Shown: one piece after another, positions 1-7,341 of the stretch
Layout of the letters: each line of letters begins with the position of its first letter
Position numbering within the stretch: the stretch's first letter is position 1
Source of the DNA: a virus
DNA: 38,273 nucleotides
Reading direction: 5' to 3' (one strand)
IMG/VR virus record: IMGVR_UViG_3300046777_000408
Span: 1 to 38,273 of that record
Position numbers and translations under genes: made by a program
Notes under the pieces: generated by a model
Seen by the model: only the letters and a program-made list of their open reading frames with translations
Database searches by the model: none
What the model was told of the DNA's origin: nothing

Positions 1-139
1 ATTGAAAGCAGCACCAAGTGAAGCCTTTATCTCCGCGAGAACGTCGCGTGCCGAAACGCCAGAAGCACTCCAAGGTATCCACGCCGATAACGTATTGCTT
101 GTGGCCGACGAAGCCTCAGGTATTCCAGAAAGCGTCTTT
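1..139. repeat. Terminal direct repeat, left copy (assembly overlap)
   Basis: These 139 bases recur at 38135-38273 with a single difference (A at 13, G at 38147). The repeat joins the two ends so that the large terminase frame reads through without a break, which shows a circular map of about 38,134 bp. The difference falls on the third base of an alanine codon (GCA/GCG) and is silent. The likeliest explanation is an assembly overlap of a circular or circularly permuted genome carrying a population variant, not a true packaged terminal repeat. Confidence 0.92.
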
Positions 140-1048
140 GAAGCGGCGTCCGGTTCTATGTCGGGACATAACGCTACGACGCTCCTACTCGGGAACCCAA
201 CGCGGAACAGCGGTCTATTTTACGATACCCACAACCGTCTTAAGGGAGAGTGGAAGACATTCCACGTTAGTTGCGTTGACAGCCCGCGCGTCTCAGAGGC
301 TTTCGTTAGGGAAATGCAACTACGCTATGGCGAAGACAGTCCGGCATATCACGTACGTGTTTTGGGCAACTTCCCGCCGCGAGAGGAAGATACTGTAATC
401 CCGGTTGAACTTATTGACGGCGCGATGAACCGCGAGATTAAAATCGCCAAGCAGACGCGAAGTGTGTGGGGGTTGGACGTGGCCCGCATGGGTTCGGACA
501 GCAGCGCGTTGGCTAAGCGTCGAGGGCCAGTTGTCGAAGAGATACAGACTTGGAAAGGTCTGGACCTGATGCAGCTTACCGGCGCAGTGGTCGCCGAGTA
601 TGAGGCGTTGCCGCCATCAGAGCAGCCGACGGAGATACTTGTAGACAGCATCGGGCTTGGTGCTGGCGTGTTGGACCGTCTGCGTGAATTAGGTCTACCA
701 GCACGAGGGATCAACGTCGCCGAAAGTCCGGCGCTAAAAGGAACCTACGCCAACCTTCGTGCAGAGTTGTGGTTCAAGTGCAAAGCGTGGCTGGCGAACC
801 GTGATGTGAAGATACCGAAGGATGAGCAGCTATTCGCCGAATTGGCGTCGCCGCGTTACTCGTTCACCTCGTCCGGCAAGATGCAAGTCGAGAGCAAGGA
901 GAGCATGAAGAAACGCGGCCTTCCTTCGCCGGACAAAGCGGATGCTCTTTGCCTGTGTCTGGCGACAGACCTGTCAACTATAATGCACGGTTATTCAATG
1001 GCGAATAAGACGGGGCCATTGCGTCGGAATATACGCGGAGTTGTTTGA
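2..1048 (+). CDS. terL: Terminase large subunit, C-terminal part (continues from the other end)
   Basis: This is the C-terminal part of the packaging ATPase-nuclease; the N-terminus is at 37773-38134 and the joined gene encodes 469 residues, a usual TerL length. Only the Walker B half of the ATPase lies here: the LLVADEASG stretch supplies acidic residues at about 157-158 of the joined protein. The RNase H-like headful nuclease follows, with WGLDVARMG (Asp about 280), an ILVDSIGLG strand and a late SPDKADAL motif, in the order expected of TerL. The first codon here is an internal leucine, not a start. The stop codon TGA lies inside the -35 box of the promoter that follows. TerS is not adjacent: it is encoded on the opposite strand at 34664-35200. 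Confidence 0.95.
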   Translation: MKAAPSEAFISARTSRAETPEALQGIHADNVLLVADEASGIPESVFEAASGSMSGHNATTLLLGNPTRNSGLFYDTHNRLKGEWKTFHVSCVDSPRVSEAFVREMQLRYGEDSPAYHVRVLGNFPPREEDTVIPVELIDGAMNREIKIAKQTRSVWGLDVARMGSDSSALAKRRGPVVEEIQTWKGLDLMQLTGAVVAEYEALPPSEQPTEILVDSIGLGAGVLDRLRELGLPARGINVAESPALKGTYANLRAELWFKCKAWLANRDVKIPKDEQLFAELASPRYSFTSSGKMQVESKESMKKRGLPSPDKADALCLCLATDLSTIMHGYSMANKTGPLRRNIRGVV

Positions 1049-1072
1049 CAGATTTAGAAGATGTGTTATATT
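1045..1072 (+). promoter_or_regulatory. Strong sigma-70-type promoter directly after terL
   Basis: A perfect -35 box TTGACA (1045-1050) is followed after 16 bases by TATATT (1067-1072), a 5/6 match to the -10 consensus. The -35 box overlaps the terL stop codon. A start site about 7 bases downstream would be G1079, which is exactly the first base of the 1079-1112 hairpin. It is the best promoter match I found in the window, and it serves a non-coding stretch, not a gene. Confidence 0.72.
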
Positions 1073-1078
1073 TATTTT

Positions 1079-1206
1079 GTTGCACAAGTTTTCCTCTCCC
1101 TCCTTGTGTAACGTACCTGAACTTGGGGCAGCGAGGCTTATAGCCGGTAATAGCGCCGTGTAGTGCTGGACATCACTACCCACCGTCGCCGCCGCCCCAT
1201 CTTTTT
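1079..1206 (+). ncRNA. Candidate stand-alone structured RNA, about 128 nt
   Basis: The RNA would start at G1079 from the promoter at 1045-1072 and end at a T-run (1202-1206). A 5' hairpin pairs 1079-1088 with 1103-1112 (10 bp, one mismatch, 14-nt loop). A closing stem pairs 1125-1133 with 1190-1198 (GGGGC-A-GCG with CGC-C-GCCCC, one A.C mismatch). Inside it are two hairpins: 1135-1138 with 1142-1145, and GTAGTG 1160-1165 with CACTAC 1174-1179. The closing stem is followed by ATC and five T, as in an intrinsic terminator. No plausible reading frame of the + strand covers it. The 74-nt stem-closed part is not a tRNA, because it has no T-loop sequence and no proper D arm. Function is unknown; a packaging-associated or regulatory RNA, or simply a long leader of the next gene, are alternatives. 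Confidence 0.5.
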
Positions 1207-1214
1207 ACTTAAAC

Positions 1215-1244
1215 TTTACATAACCCCATACTTTGGTGTATACT
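1215..1244 (+). promoter_or_regulatory. Probable promoter of the endonuclease VII-like gene
   Basis: TTTACA (1215-1220) and TATACT (1239-1244) are separated by 18 bases, each a 5/6 match to the sigma-70 consensus. It lies 27 bases before the ATG of the endonuclease gene and after the T-run that ends the candidate RNA, so the endonuclease is probably transcribed on its own. Confidence 0.5.
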
Positions 1245-1252
1245 TATCCACA
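1244..1252 (+). promoter_or_regulatory. Consensus DnaA-box match
   Basis: TTATCCACA is an exact match to the bacterial DnaA-box consensus and overlaps the -10 end and start region of the preceding promoter. It could place the gene under host DnaA control or belong to an origin. A single 9-base match has a fair chance of being accidental in a genome of this size, and I saw no cluster of further boxes beside it. Confidence 0.25.
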
Positions 1253-1270
1253 GGGATGGGGGTTTCCTGC

Positions 1271-1687
1271 ATGAAGACTTGTAGAGGATGCGGCGAAGTA
1301 AAGCCGCTAGACGAATTCGATACAGGTCGCGCTAAGTGCAAGCCATGCCGCCGTGCAATACAGCGGGCCTATCGTAATTCACGTCCCGGCTATCACCGCA
1401 ACCACAACTTAAAACAACGCTATGGCATCACGCCGGAAGAGTATGAAAGCATACTCGCCGCGCAGAATTTCATGTGCGCGATTTGTGAGGTAGAAATATC
1501 TCACGCTTTAGAGTATAAGACTGGCAGGACTGTCGCGGTTGACCACAATCATGAAACGGGTGAAATTCGCGGCATACTTTGTTCTAAGTGTAATTTGGTT
1601 CTCGGCCACGCAAGAGAAAGCACCGATATTCTTTATAAGAGCATCGTTTACTTGAGCGAACGTGGGACTTATACACCGAAGAGGTAG
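1271..1687 (+). CDS. Endonuclease VII-like HNH nuclease
   Basis: The 138-residue protein resembles the recombination endonuclease VII family, which cleaves branched DNA and, in free-standing form, is common in phages. An N-terminal zinc ribbon has CRGCG and CKPC pairs. The core has a MCAIC pair, the VDHNHETGEIRG signature with the metal-binding and catalytic His/Asp residues, and an LCSKCN pair: the usual four-cysteine clamp around a beta-beta-alpha-metal HNH fold. I start at ATG 1271 because upstream in-frame codons run back into the promoter and RNA, and a G-rich stretch precedes this ATG. It may resolve junctions before packaging, next to TerL, or be a mobile homing-type nuclease. Confidence 0.85.
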   Translation: MKTCRGCGEVKPLDEFDTGRAKCKPCRRAIQRAYRNSRPGYHRNHNLKQRYGITPEEYESILAAQNFMCAICEVEISHALEYKTGRTVAVDHNHETGEIRGILCSKCNLVLGHARESTDILYKSIVYLSERGTYTPKR

Positions 1688-1696
1688 TCTTTGTTT

Positions 1697-1987
1697 ATGG
1701 TTGCGAAGCGGTATCAAAATCCAAAGGGCGGCCTGAACGAAGCCGGACGTAAACATTTTAAGCGGACTGAAGGTGCAAACCTGAAAGCGCCTGTTAAGTC
1801 CGGTGACAATCCACGGAGGGCCTCATTCCTAGCGCGCATGGGAAATATGCCGGGACCGGAGCGTAATGCGAAGGGCGAACCGACCCGACTTTTACTATCG
1901 CTGCAAGCGTGGGGTGCGTCATCTAAAGCAGACGCGAAGGCCAAAGCCAAAGCTATATCCGCCCGTAACAAGGGGAAATCTAAATGA
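1697..1987 (+). CDS. Small basic conserved phage protein (DUF6321-like)
   Basis: The 96-residue lysine-rich protein begins MVAKRYQNPKGGLNEAG and contains HFKRTEGANLKAPV, a pattern I recognise from small phage proteins annotated DUF6321; the family name is from memory. No enzymatic motif is visible. The C-terminus (about residues 78-96) is a Lys/Ala helix. ATG 1697 is preferred over TTG 1691. Its stop overlaps the next start as ATGA, beginning a chain of four coupled genes between the endonuclease and the portal. The strong positive charge suggests nucleic-acid binding or a virion-internal role, but that is inference. Confidence 0.75.
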   Translation: MVAKRYQNPKGGLNEAGRKHFKRTEGANLKAPVKSGDNPRRASFLARMGNMPGPERNAKGEPTRLLLSLQAWGASSKADAKAKAKAISARNKGKSK

Positions 1988-2133
1988 AGGGTCTTTACGC
2001 GAATATCCACGCGAAACGGGAACGGATCAAGGCTGGCTCTGGGGAGAAGATGCGTAAGCCGGGAACTAAAGGCGCGCCGACTGCTGCTGCCTTCAAGGCT
2101 TCTGCTAAGACGGCCAAGGGGAAAAAGAAATGA
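1984..2133 (+). CDS. Small basic phage protein, 49 aa
   Basis: A 49-residue protein starting MKGLYANIHAKRERI and ending in a Lys/Ala-rich tail (AKTAKGKKK). The start overlaps the previous stop by ATGA and its own stop overlaps the following start in the same way, so it is translationally coupled on both sides. The GEKMRKPGTKGAPT segment resembles short conserved proteins often seen near phage portal and terminase genes. Function is unknown; almost all charged residues are basic, which fits nucleic-acid contact. Confidence 0.75.
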   Translation: MKGLYANIHAKRERIKAGSGEKMRKPGTKGAPTAAAFKASAKTAKGKKK

Positions 2134-2306
2134 AGAAGTATGACGACGCGGCGAAGAAGATCGCCAAGGTCATGGGTGAATACAAGCGCGGGAAACTGCA
2201 CGCTGGCGTAGACCCCAAAGGCCCGAAGAAAGCCCCGATGGCTAAGAGCCGTAAGCAGGCGATTGCGATTGCTCTGTCTGAAGCTGGTAAATCGAAAAAG
2301 AAATAA
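2130..2306 (+). CDS. Small basic phage protein (DUF6496-like)
   Basis: The 58-residue protein begins MKKYDDAAKKIAKVMGEYK, continues with GKLHAGVDPKGP and ends with KSRKQAIAIALSEAGK. This arrangement is what I know as the DUF6496 family of small phage and bacterial proteins; the family assignment is from memory. It is coupled to its neighbours by an ATGA overlap upstream and a TAATG overlap downstream. No catalytic motif is visible. Together with the two genes before it, it forms a cassette of very basic short proteins just ahead of the portal gene. Confidence 0.78.
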   Translation: MKKYDDAAKKIAKVMGEYKRGKLHAGVDPKGPKKAPMAKSRKQAIAIALSEAGKSKKK

Positions 2307-2569
2307 TGGTAACGCAAGAGTTCCTTGGCCGTAATCAATTAGTAGATCGGCTTGCAGCGCAAGTCGGCGACAGAGATATGGCGGTAGGAATTCTAGTTAA
2401 AAACGGGCTTATGACCGCCGACGGTAAGCTAACCGCCAAAGGCCACGCCCGTAATGCTATGACAGCCGAAGAGCGCGCAATTGATCGGGCTGTAAAGCGG
2501 AGTGGTAAAAATCACGGGGATTATGTATATGATCCCAAGACCAATCGCGCCACCTTACGGAAGAGATAA
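2306..2569 (+). CDS. Hypothetical protein, 87 aa
   Basis: I do not recognise this protein. It is predicted to be helical, with a short MTADGKLTAKG turn like those of winged-helix or product-additive segments and a basic second half (RAVKRSGKNHG). It overlaps the stop of the preceding gene as TAATG and ends 3 bases before the portal start, so it belongs to the same transcription and translation unit. A head-assembly or DNA-binding role is possible from position only. Confidence 0.65.
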   Translation: MVTQEFLGRNQLVDRLAAQVGDRDMAVGILVKNGLMTADGKLTAKGHARNAMTAEERAIDRAVKRSGKNHGDYVYDPKTNRATLRKR

Positions 2570-2572
2570 TAG

Positions 2573-4927
2573 ATGGCATATCGCAATAATCGCAAGCCGA
2601 CTAAGGCCGAGATGGCTAAGAACCAGTCGATGTATCAGGACACCGGCGTTCCCAATGCCAACTCCGAAAGCGACGACGGCGAGGCCATGTCCTCCGACGA
2701 ATTGGAGTATGAACTTCCCGACGACACTGAAGTATCTATCGAAGAGCCGGAGATGGAAGAAGATACCGAGACTACGCCGGTATCTGAAGAAGAACTTGAG
2801 AACATTGTCCGCGCTGAGATCGACGACGCGCAGGAATATATCGACGACGTAATCAGCCCGGAGCGTGCGCTTGCGGGCCAGTATTATAAGGGCGAACCCT
2901 TCGGCAACGAAGAAGAAGGCCGCTCTCAGGTCGTGTCGATGGATGTGCGCGATACGGTGCAGGCCATCATGCCGTCGATCATGCGCGTCTTCTTCTCGGC
3001 CAGCAATGTCGTCGAGTTTGCGCCGAACGGCCCGGAAGACGTAGCCAACGCCGAGCAGGCGACGGATTATGTCAACTACTGCTTGACGCGTGACAACAAC
3101 CTTTTCACCGAAGCCTATGCCTCGTTCAAGGACGCGCTGATCCGCAAGAACGGTATCATGAAAGTTTGGTGGGACGTAGAGAAGAACGTCGATACCTACT
3201 ACATGACCGGCCTCGATGAAGCCGCGTTCTCCGTTCTTCAGTCCGACCCCGATACGGAAGTCAAGGACGTTGAAATCCGCATGAGCGAAACCACCGTCAT
3301 GACGCCGATGGGCGAAATGACGCAGGCCGCGCCCGCGATTTACGATTGCACGATTGTCCGCAAGACGGAGAAGGGCCGCCTTCGTGTCCAGTCCGTCCCG
3401 CCGGAAGAGTTCCTGATTGACCGCCGCGCCCGCAACATCGAAGACGCAGAGTTTGTAGCCCACCGTCGCTACGTCACCGTCTCCGATCTTGTGAAGATGG
3501 GCTACGAACTGGACGAAGTTGAAGACCTCGGCTTCGAAACACTCGACGACTTCGAAGGCAACCAAGAAGCGTTTGACCGTAACCCGCAGGCATTTGTCCA
3601 GATCACGGGCCGTACCGACGTATCCAGCCGCAAAGTCCTTTACATCGAAGGTTATCTGCGCGTTGACATGGACGGCGACGGTATCGCGGAACTCTGCCGC
3701 GTTTGTGTCGCTGGGACCGCTAATAAGTTGCTGTCGTGGGAAAGCTGCGACTTCATCCCGTTCGTAGATTTCTGCCCCGATCCCGAGCCGCACACCTTCT
3801 TCGGTATGTCGGTCGCCGATGTGACGATGGACATTCAGCTTATCAAGTCGAATATCCTGCGTAACACGCTCGACAGCTTGGCGCAGGCGATCCACCCGCG
3901 CACGGGTGTTGTCGAAGGCCAAGTCAACATCGAAGACGTGATGAACACCGAAGTCGGTGGCATCATCCGTATGCGCGCACCGGGTATGGTGCAGCCGTTT
4001 GCGATGCCGTTCGTTGGCAGCCAAGCGTTCCCGATGCTGCAATACATGGATGAAATCCGTGAGAACCGCACGGGTATCTCCAAGGCAGCAGCGGGCCTCG
4101 ACGCCAACGCGCTCCAGTCTTCGACACAGGCCGCCGTTGCCGCGACGATTACTGCCGCGCAGCAGCACATCGAACTGATCTGCCGCATCTTCGCTGAAAC
4201 GGGTATGAAGAACCTGTTCAAGAAGTCGCTGCAACTCATCACCAAGAACCAAGACGCGCCGCGCATGGTGCGTCTGCGCAACAAGTTCGTGCCGATTGAT
4301 CCCCGCGTTTGGGACAGCACAATGGACGTTGTTGTCAACGTGGCGCTTGGCTCGGGCAGCAATGAAGAGAAGATGGCTTTCCTCGGCTCCATTGCCGCCA
4401 AGCAAGAAGCCCTCATGGCGCAGGGCGCACCGATTGTAGATATTCAGCAATACTACAACACGCTGTCGCAGATGTTGGCGCTGGCTGGCTATAAAGACCC
4501 GTCGTCGTTCTTCATGGACCCGGCCATGCTGCCGCCTCCTGCTCCGCCCGCACCGCCACCTCCGACGCCGGAGCAGATGTTGGCGCAAGTCCAGATGGAA
4601 GCGATCCGCGCTGACATTCAGAAGAAGGCAGCCGAACTTGAGTTGCAGCGCGAAGAGATGCTGCGCAAGGATGACCGTGAGCGCGATAAGCTAGACGCCG
4701 ACCTTATGATTAAGGCCGCCGAGATTGAAGCTAAGTATGGCGCGCAAGTCAACACGGCCAACATCGAAGCGTTGATGCAGCGTGACCGCGAACTGGTTCG
4801 GCAGACCGGTGAACTTGAGCGCGCTGTGATGCAGGCTCAAATGCAAGCTGCGCAGTCGGCGACTGCTGCCCCCGCCCCGGCTCCTGAAATGCCGATGGAT
4901 CAAATGCCCCCTGAAGGAATGATGTAA
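2573..4927 (+). CDS. Portal protein, P22 gp1-like
   Basis: At 784 residues this matches the large portals of P22-like podoviruses, which form the dodecameric DNA gate at the head vertex and dock TerL. Visible features are an acidic N-terminus (residues about 25-75), the conserved core with VPPEEFLIDRRAR, VAHRRYVT and DPEPHTFFGMSVADV, and a middle region ending QAAVAATITAAQQHIEL that fits the crown/stem helices. A proline-rich hinge (about 645-660) leads to a long C-terminal coiled coil rich in Glu/Lys/Gln, as expected for a barrel that extends into the head. Start ATG 2573 follows the previous gene by 3 bases; the stop overlaps the next ATG (TAATG). A long antisense frame lies opposite this gene but is a composition shadow. 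Confidence 0.92.
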   Translation: MAYRNNRKPTKAEMAKNQSMYQDTGVPNANSESDDGEAMSSDELEYELPDDTEVSIEEPEMEEDTETTPVSEEELENIVRAEIDDAQEYIDDVISPERALAGQYYKGEPFGNEEEGRSQVVSMDVRDTVQAIMPSIMRVFFSASNVVEFAPNGPEDVANAEQATDYVNYCLTRDNNLFTEAYASFKDALIRKNGIMKVWWDVEKNVDTYYMTGLDEAAFSVLQSDPDTEVKDVEIRMSETTVMTPMGEMTQAAPAIYDCTIVRKTEKGRLRVQSVPPEEFLIDRRARNIEDAEFVAHRRYVTVSDLVKMGYELDEVEDLGFETLDDFEGNQEAFDRNPQAFVQITGRTDVSSRKVLYIEGYLRVDMDGDGIAELCRVCVAGTANKLLSWESCDFIPFVDFCPDPEPHTFFGMSVADVTMDIQLIKSNILRNTLDSLAQAIHPRTGVVEGQVNIEDVMNTEVGGIIRMRAPGMVQPFAMPFVGSQAFPMLQYMDEIRENRTGISKAAAGLDANALQSSTQAAVAATITAAQQHIELICRIFAETGMKNLFKKSLQLITKNQDAPRMVRLRNKFVPIDPRVWDSTMDVVVNVALGSGSNEEKMAFLGSIAAKQEALMAQGAPIVDIQQYYNTLSQMLALAGYKDPSSFFMDPAMLPPPAPPAPPPPTPEQMLAQVQMEAIRADIQKKAAELELQREEMLRKDDRERDKLDADLMIKAAEIEAKYGAQVNTANIEALMQRDRELVRQTGELERAVMQAQMQAAQSATAAPAPAPEMPMDQMPPEGMM

Positions 4928-7080
4928 TGGCCGAAGATACTGGTAACATTGGCGGTCTTCTTACACCGCGTGAGAACCTCATTCCGAACATCCAGAGCGC
5001 CTATGGTGCAATCATCCAAAATGCGCCGGATTATCAATACTTTACGGCCCCTCTGTCAAATCAGGGCCGCGATACGGCTTCCTACGGCACGACAAATCAG
5101 CTTGTCGTCGCTCCTGACACCGGCATTCGTCTGGTGAATAACGCAACGGGCGAAGTTGTTTTCGCTGGCACAGGCTATGCGGGTGCGCAGCAAGCCATTG
5201 ATGCGGCCACGGCGTTGTCTTCTTCGGCTGGCGGCAAGGCTAACTGGGACATTCAAATTACACGCCCCGGTAGCACTAACTTTGAAACGGTATCTACAGA
5301 GCGTCCAGATGATGTAGTCGGTAAGATTGCAGGGATTGCCGCAGACATCGGCCTCCCATTGTTGGCAAGTGCGATTGTTCCGGGCGCGGGCTTTTTTGGC
5401 ACAGCTCTTCCTGCCGCTGGCGGTTCGGCTCTGTCCTCAGTCGCCCAAGGCCGCAGCCTTCAAGATACGCTCATGCGCGCTGCGCTTACCGGCGCTACGG
5501 CTGGGATTGGCGAGGGTATTTTTAACAAGGTTCCGGCTGGCGCAACAGACGCTGCGATTTCGGCAAACGTAAACAACGCAATTAGCCAAGCCTACCTAAA
5601 CGCACAGCAGGGCGCTTTGTCTGCTCTCAACCCCATCTACGGCGCTGCGGCTGGTGGCTTGGCCGGAGGGGCTGGCTCATTGGCAGGCAACGCGCTTTCA
5701 TCGTTGCCTAGCAATCTTGCTTCAATTCAAGCTACCGCAAACGCCAACCTAGCGAACGCTGGTCTTGGGAATATGGCGGGTCTTTCTGTCGATGCGTTTG
5801 GCAATCTTGTAGACGATACCGGCGCTATCGTAGTTACGAATGCCGCTAAAAGTTCAGTGCTTCCCGCTGTTAGCACATTAGCTGCGGCTACGACGGCTGC
5901 TGCTGCCGGTGCTGGAGGCGGCGCGCCTGCTGGCGCTACAGACGCAGCGATTAGCCAGAACGTCCAGAACGCCGTGGATACGGCGTACACCAACGCTCAA
6001 ACAGGCGCGGCCAGCGATTTGGCTGCTGCCGGATACAGCGGCATGGGGGCGGGGCCATTTGTTGCTCCCGGCGCTGGCGCGGCTGTCGGCAGTGGCGTTT
6101 TTGGAACTGGCCTAAATCTAGCGCAACTTGCGGCGATCACGGGGATTGGTGTAGATTTGCTAGGAAGCCTGATTGGTGGCGGTGGCGGCGGTGGCGCGGC
6201 TGGCGCAACAACGCCGTATGTTTCACCATTTGGCGGAACAGGTGGTGGCATGGCCGCTGGCGACTTCCGCGTTAACCCCAATATCACAGACTACGAACGC
6301 TACGGCTTTGGGCCGGAAGCATCGTTCTTTGGTCCCGGCTATTATGGATTGGCGGGTAGCGGCGCGAATATGGGCTACACGCCTCCGGCCTCTACCACGA
6401 CAGGTACAACTACGGGTGCGACCACAGGCACAACTGGCGGCACGACTACAACTACCCCGTCCGCCCGCCCGCCCGGGTTTACTGGCGTGATGGCCGATCA
6501 GAAGATTGGTGATAAGCAGGTTGTCGATGACAAAACCTATGTTTGGGGCGGCGACGATAAAGGGTGGCAGTGGCTGGCTACCGACAACAACGGAAATCAG
6601 GTTCTGATGCCGGGTAATGGCGCGACTAATGTAACGTCGACTGAAGAGATGTTTAAGTCTGGCCTCATGCGGCAGCTAACGCCCGAAGAAACGCTGCAAG
6701 CAACGGCGTTGGAGCGTGCTGTAGCGGCAGCGCCGACAGCAGCAGCCGCAACGAAACTCAATCCTAACTCAGTGTATTTCGACATTGACCAACGCACTGC
6801 CGACGCTCTCGGTAATCGCAACTTGATTGGCGATGTTATGTCGGTCCAACAATTGCAACAAGCTATGGCCGCACGGGAACTTACCGATCCCAACAAATAT
6901 GCGACAAATCTATACCAACAGATAGGCCAGCAATTGTCGGGTGGTCTTTTGAACATTGACCAAGCACGGGCAATTCAGCAACAAATTCAGCAGCAACTTG
7001 TATCGTCTCCGAATGTAACTACTCAGTCGCTACAAAGTATTTACGATACAAATATGCAACAGTATAAGCCGCTTATCTAA
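4927..7080 (+). CDS. Gly/Ala-rich virion protein, probably internal or ejection-type
   Basis: The 717-residue protein is dominated by Gly, Ala, Ser and Thr, with hydrophobic glycine-rich segments (for example about 137-165, IGLPLLASAIVPGAG, and the GIGVDLLGSLIGGGGGGG stretch near 405-425) that could insert in a membrane. A repeated unit starting PAGATDAAIS occurs at residues about 203 and 334. A Thr-rich linker (about 490-512) separates a C-terminal Gln-rich helical part (QQLQQA, QQIQQQL). It lies between portal and scaffold, an unusual insertion into the classical portal-scaffold-coat order, and is coupled on both sides by TAATG overlaps. I infer a structural protein, perhaps ejected with DNA; I cannot name a family. 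Confidence 0.7.
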   Translation: MAEDTGNIGGLLTPRENLIPNIQSAYGAIIQNAPDYQYFTAPLSNQGRDTASYGTTNQLVVAPDTGIRLVNNATGEVVFAGTGYAGAQQAIDAATALSSSAGGKANWDIQITRPGSTNFETVSTERPDDVVGKIAGIAADIGLPLLASAIVPGAGFFGTALPAAGGSALSSVAQGRSLQDTLMRAALTGATAGIGEGIFNKVPAGATDAAISANVNNAISQAYLNAQQGALSALNPIYGAAAGGLAGGAGSLAGNALSSLPSNLASIQATANANLANAGLGNMAGLSVDAFGNLVDDTGAIVVTNAAKSSVLPAVSTLAAATTAAAAGAGGGAPAGATDAAISQNVQNAVDTAYTNAQTGAASDLAAAGYSGMGAGPFVAPGAGAAVGSGVFGTGLNLAQLAAITGIGVDLLGSLIGGGGGGGAAGATTPYVSPFGGTGGGMAAGDFRVNPNITDYERYGFGPEASFFGPGYYGLAGSGANMGYTPPASTTTGTTTGATTGTTGGTTTTTPSARPPGFTGVMADQKIGDKQVVDDKTYVWGGDDKGWQWLATDNNGNQVLMPGNGATNVTSTEEMFKSGLMRQLTPEETLQATALERAVAAAPTAAAATKLNPNSVYFDIDQRTADALGNRNLIGDVMSVQQLQQAMAARELTDPNKYATNLYQQIGQQLSGGLLNIDQARAIQQQIQQQLVSSPNVTTQSLQSIYDTNMQQYKPLI
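5533..6015 (+). repeat. Internal duplicated segment in the Gly/Ala-rich virion protein
   Basis: Two related coding segments begin at 5533 and 5926, 131 codons apart. Both encode PAGATDAAIS, then a short NV.NA pattern, AY.NAQ.GA and a Gly/Ala-rich end, about 30 residues each. Third codon positions differ, so the duplication is old and preserved at protein level. Confidence 0.75.
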
Positions 7081-7319
7081 TGACAACTCAAAACCCTATT
7101 GCTCGCGGTGAACACGCTAAGCGACTTCTCGAAGATGAACTTCTTAATGAAGCCTTCGAAGAAGTCGAGCGTGACATCTTTGACGAGTGGAGAAAGACTT
7201 CCAGCGTGCAGCATACCGAGCGCGCTGAACTGTTTCATACGCTCAAAGGACTTGAGCGATTGAAAGGCCGCCTACAGGCAATTCTTGATGACGCGCTTGT
7301 CGCAAAGTCGAGGAGTTAA
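7080..7319 (+). CDS. Small helical protein, 79 aa
   Basis: I do not recognise a named family. The protein is almost entirely charged helix (LLEDELLNEAFEEVERDIFDEW; LKGLERLKGRLQAILDD), acidic in the first half and more basic at the end. It overlaps the preceding stop (TAATG) and lies 22 bases ahead of the scaffold gene. Short helical proteins of this kind are common between portal and capsid genes in podoviruses and may help head assembly; that role is inferred from position. Confidence 0.7.
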   Translation: MTTQNPIARGEHAKRLLEDELLNEAFEEVERDIFDEWRKTSSVQHTERAELFHTLKGLERLKGRLQAILDDALVAKSRS

Positions 7320-7341
7320 CATTTACTATAAAAGGTGATAT

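Noticed and set aside
995-1183. A 62-codon minus-strand frame covering the candidate RNA
   Set aside because: It runs antisense over the hairpins, has no ribosome site and extends into the end of terL; the structure explains the composition better.
1125-1198. A tRNA gene in the 74-nt stem-closed element
   Set aside because: Length and a 7-bp closing stem are suggestive, but there is no T-loop sequence, the D arm is missing and no anticodon arm of 5 bp with a 7-nt loop can be drawn.
1079-1687. An IscB/IshB-type unit (structured RNA followed by a small HNH protein)
   Set aside because: The protein is a clear endonuclease VII-type HNH with two cysteine pairs, without a PLMP-like start or arginine-rich bridge helix, and it has its own promoter after the RNA.
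2555-4588. A 677-codon open frame on the minus strand opposite the portal gene
   Set aside because: Its product is rich in His and Arg with no domain, it is fully antisense to a clear portal gene, and it has no ribosome site. Codon bias of the portal keeps the opposite frame open.
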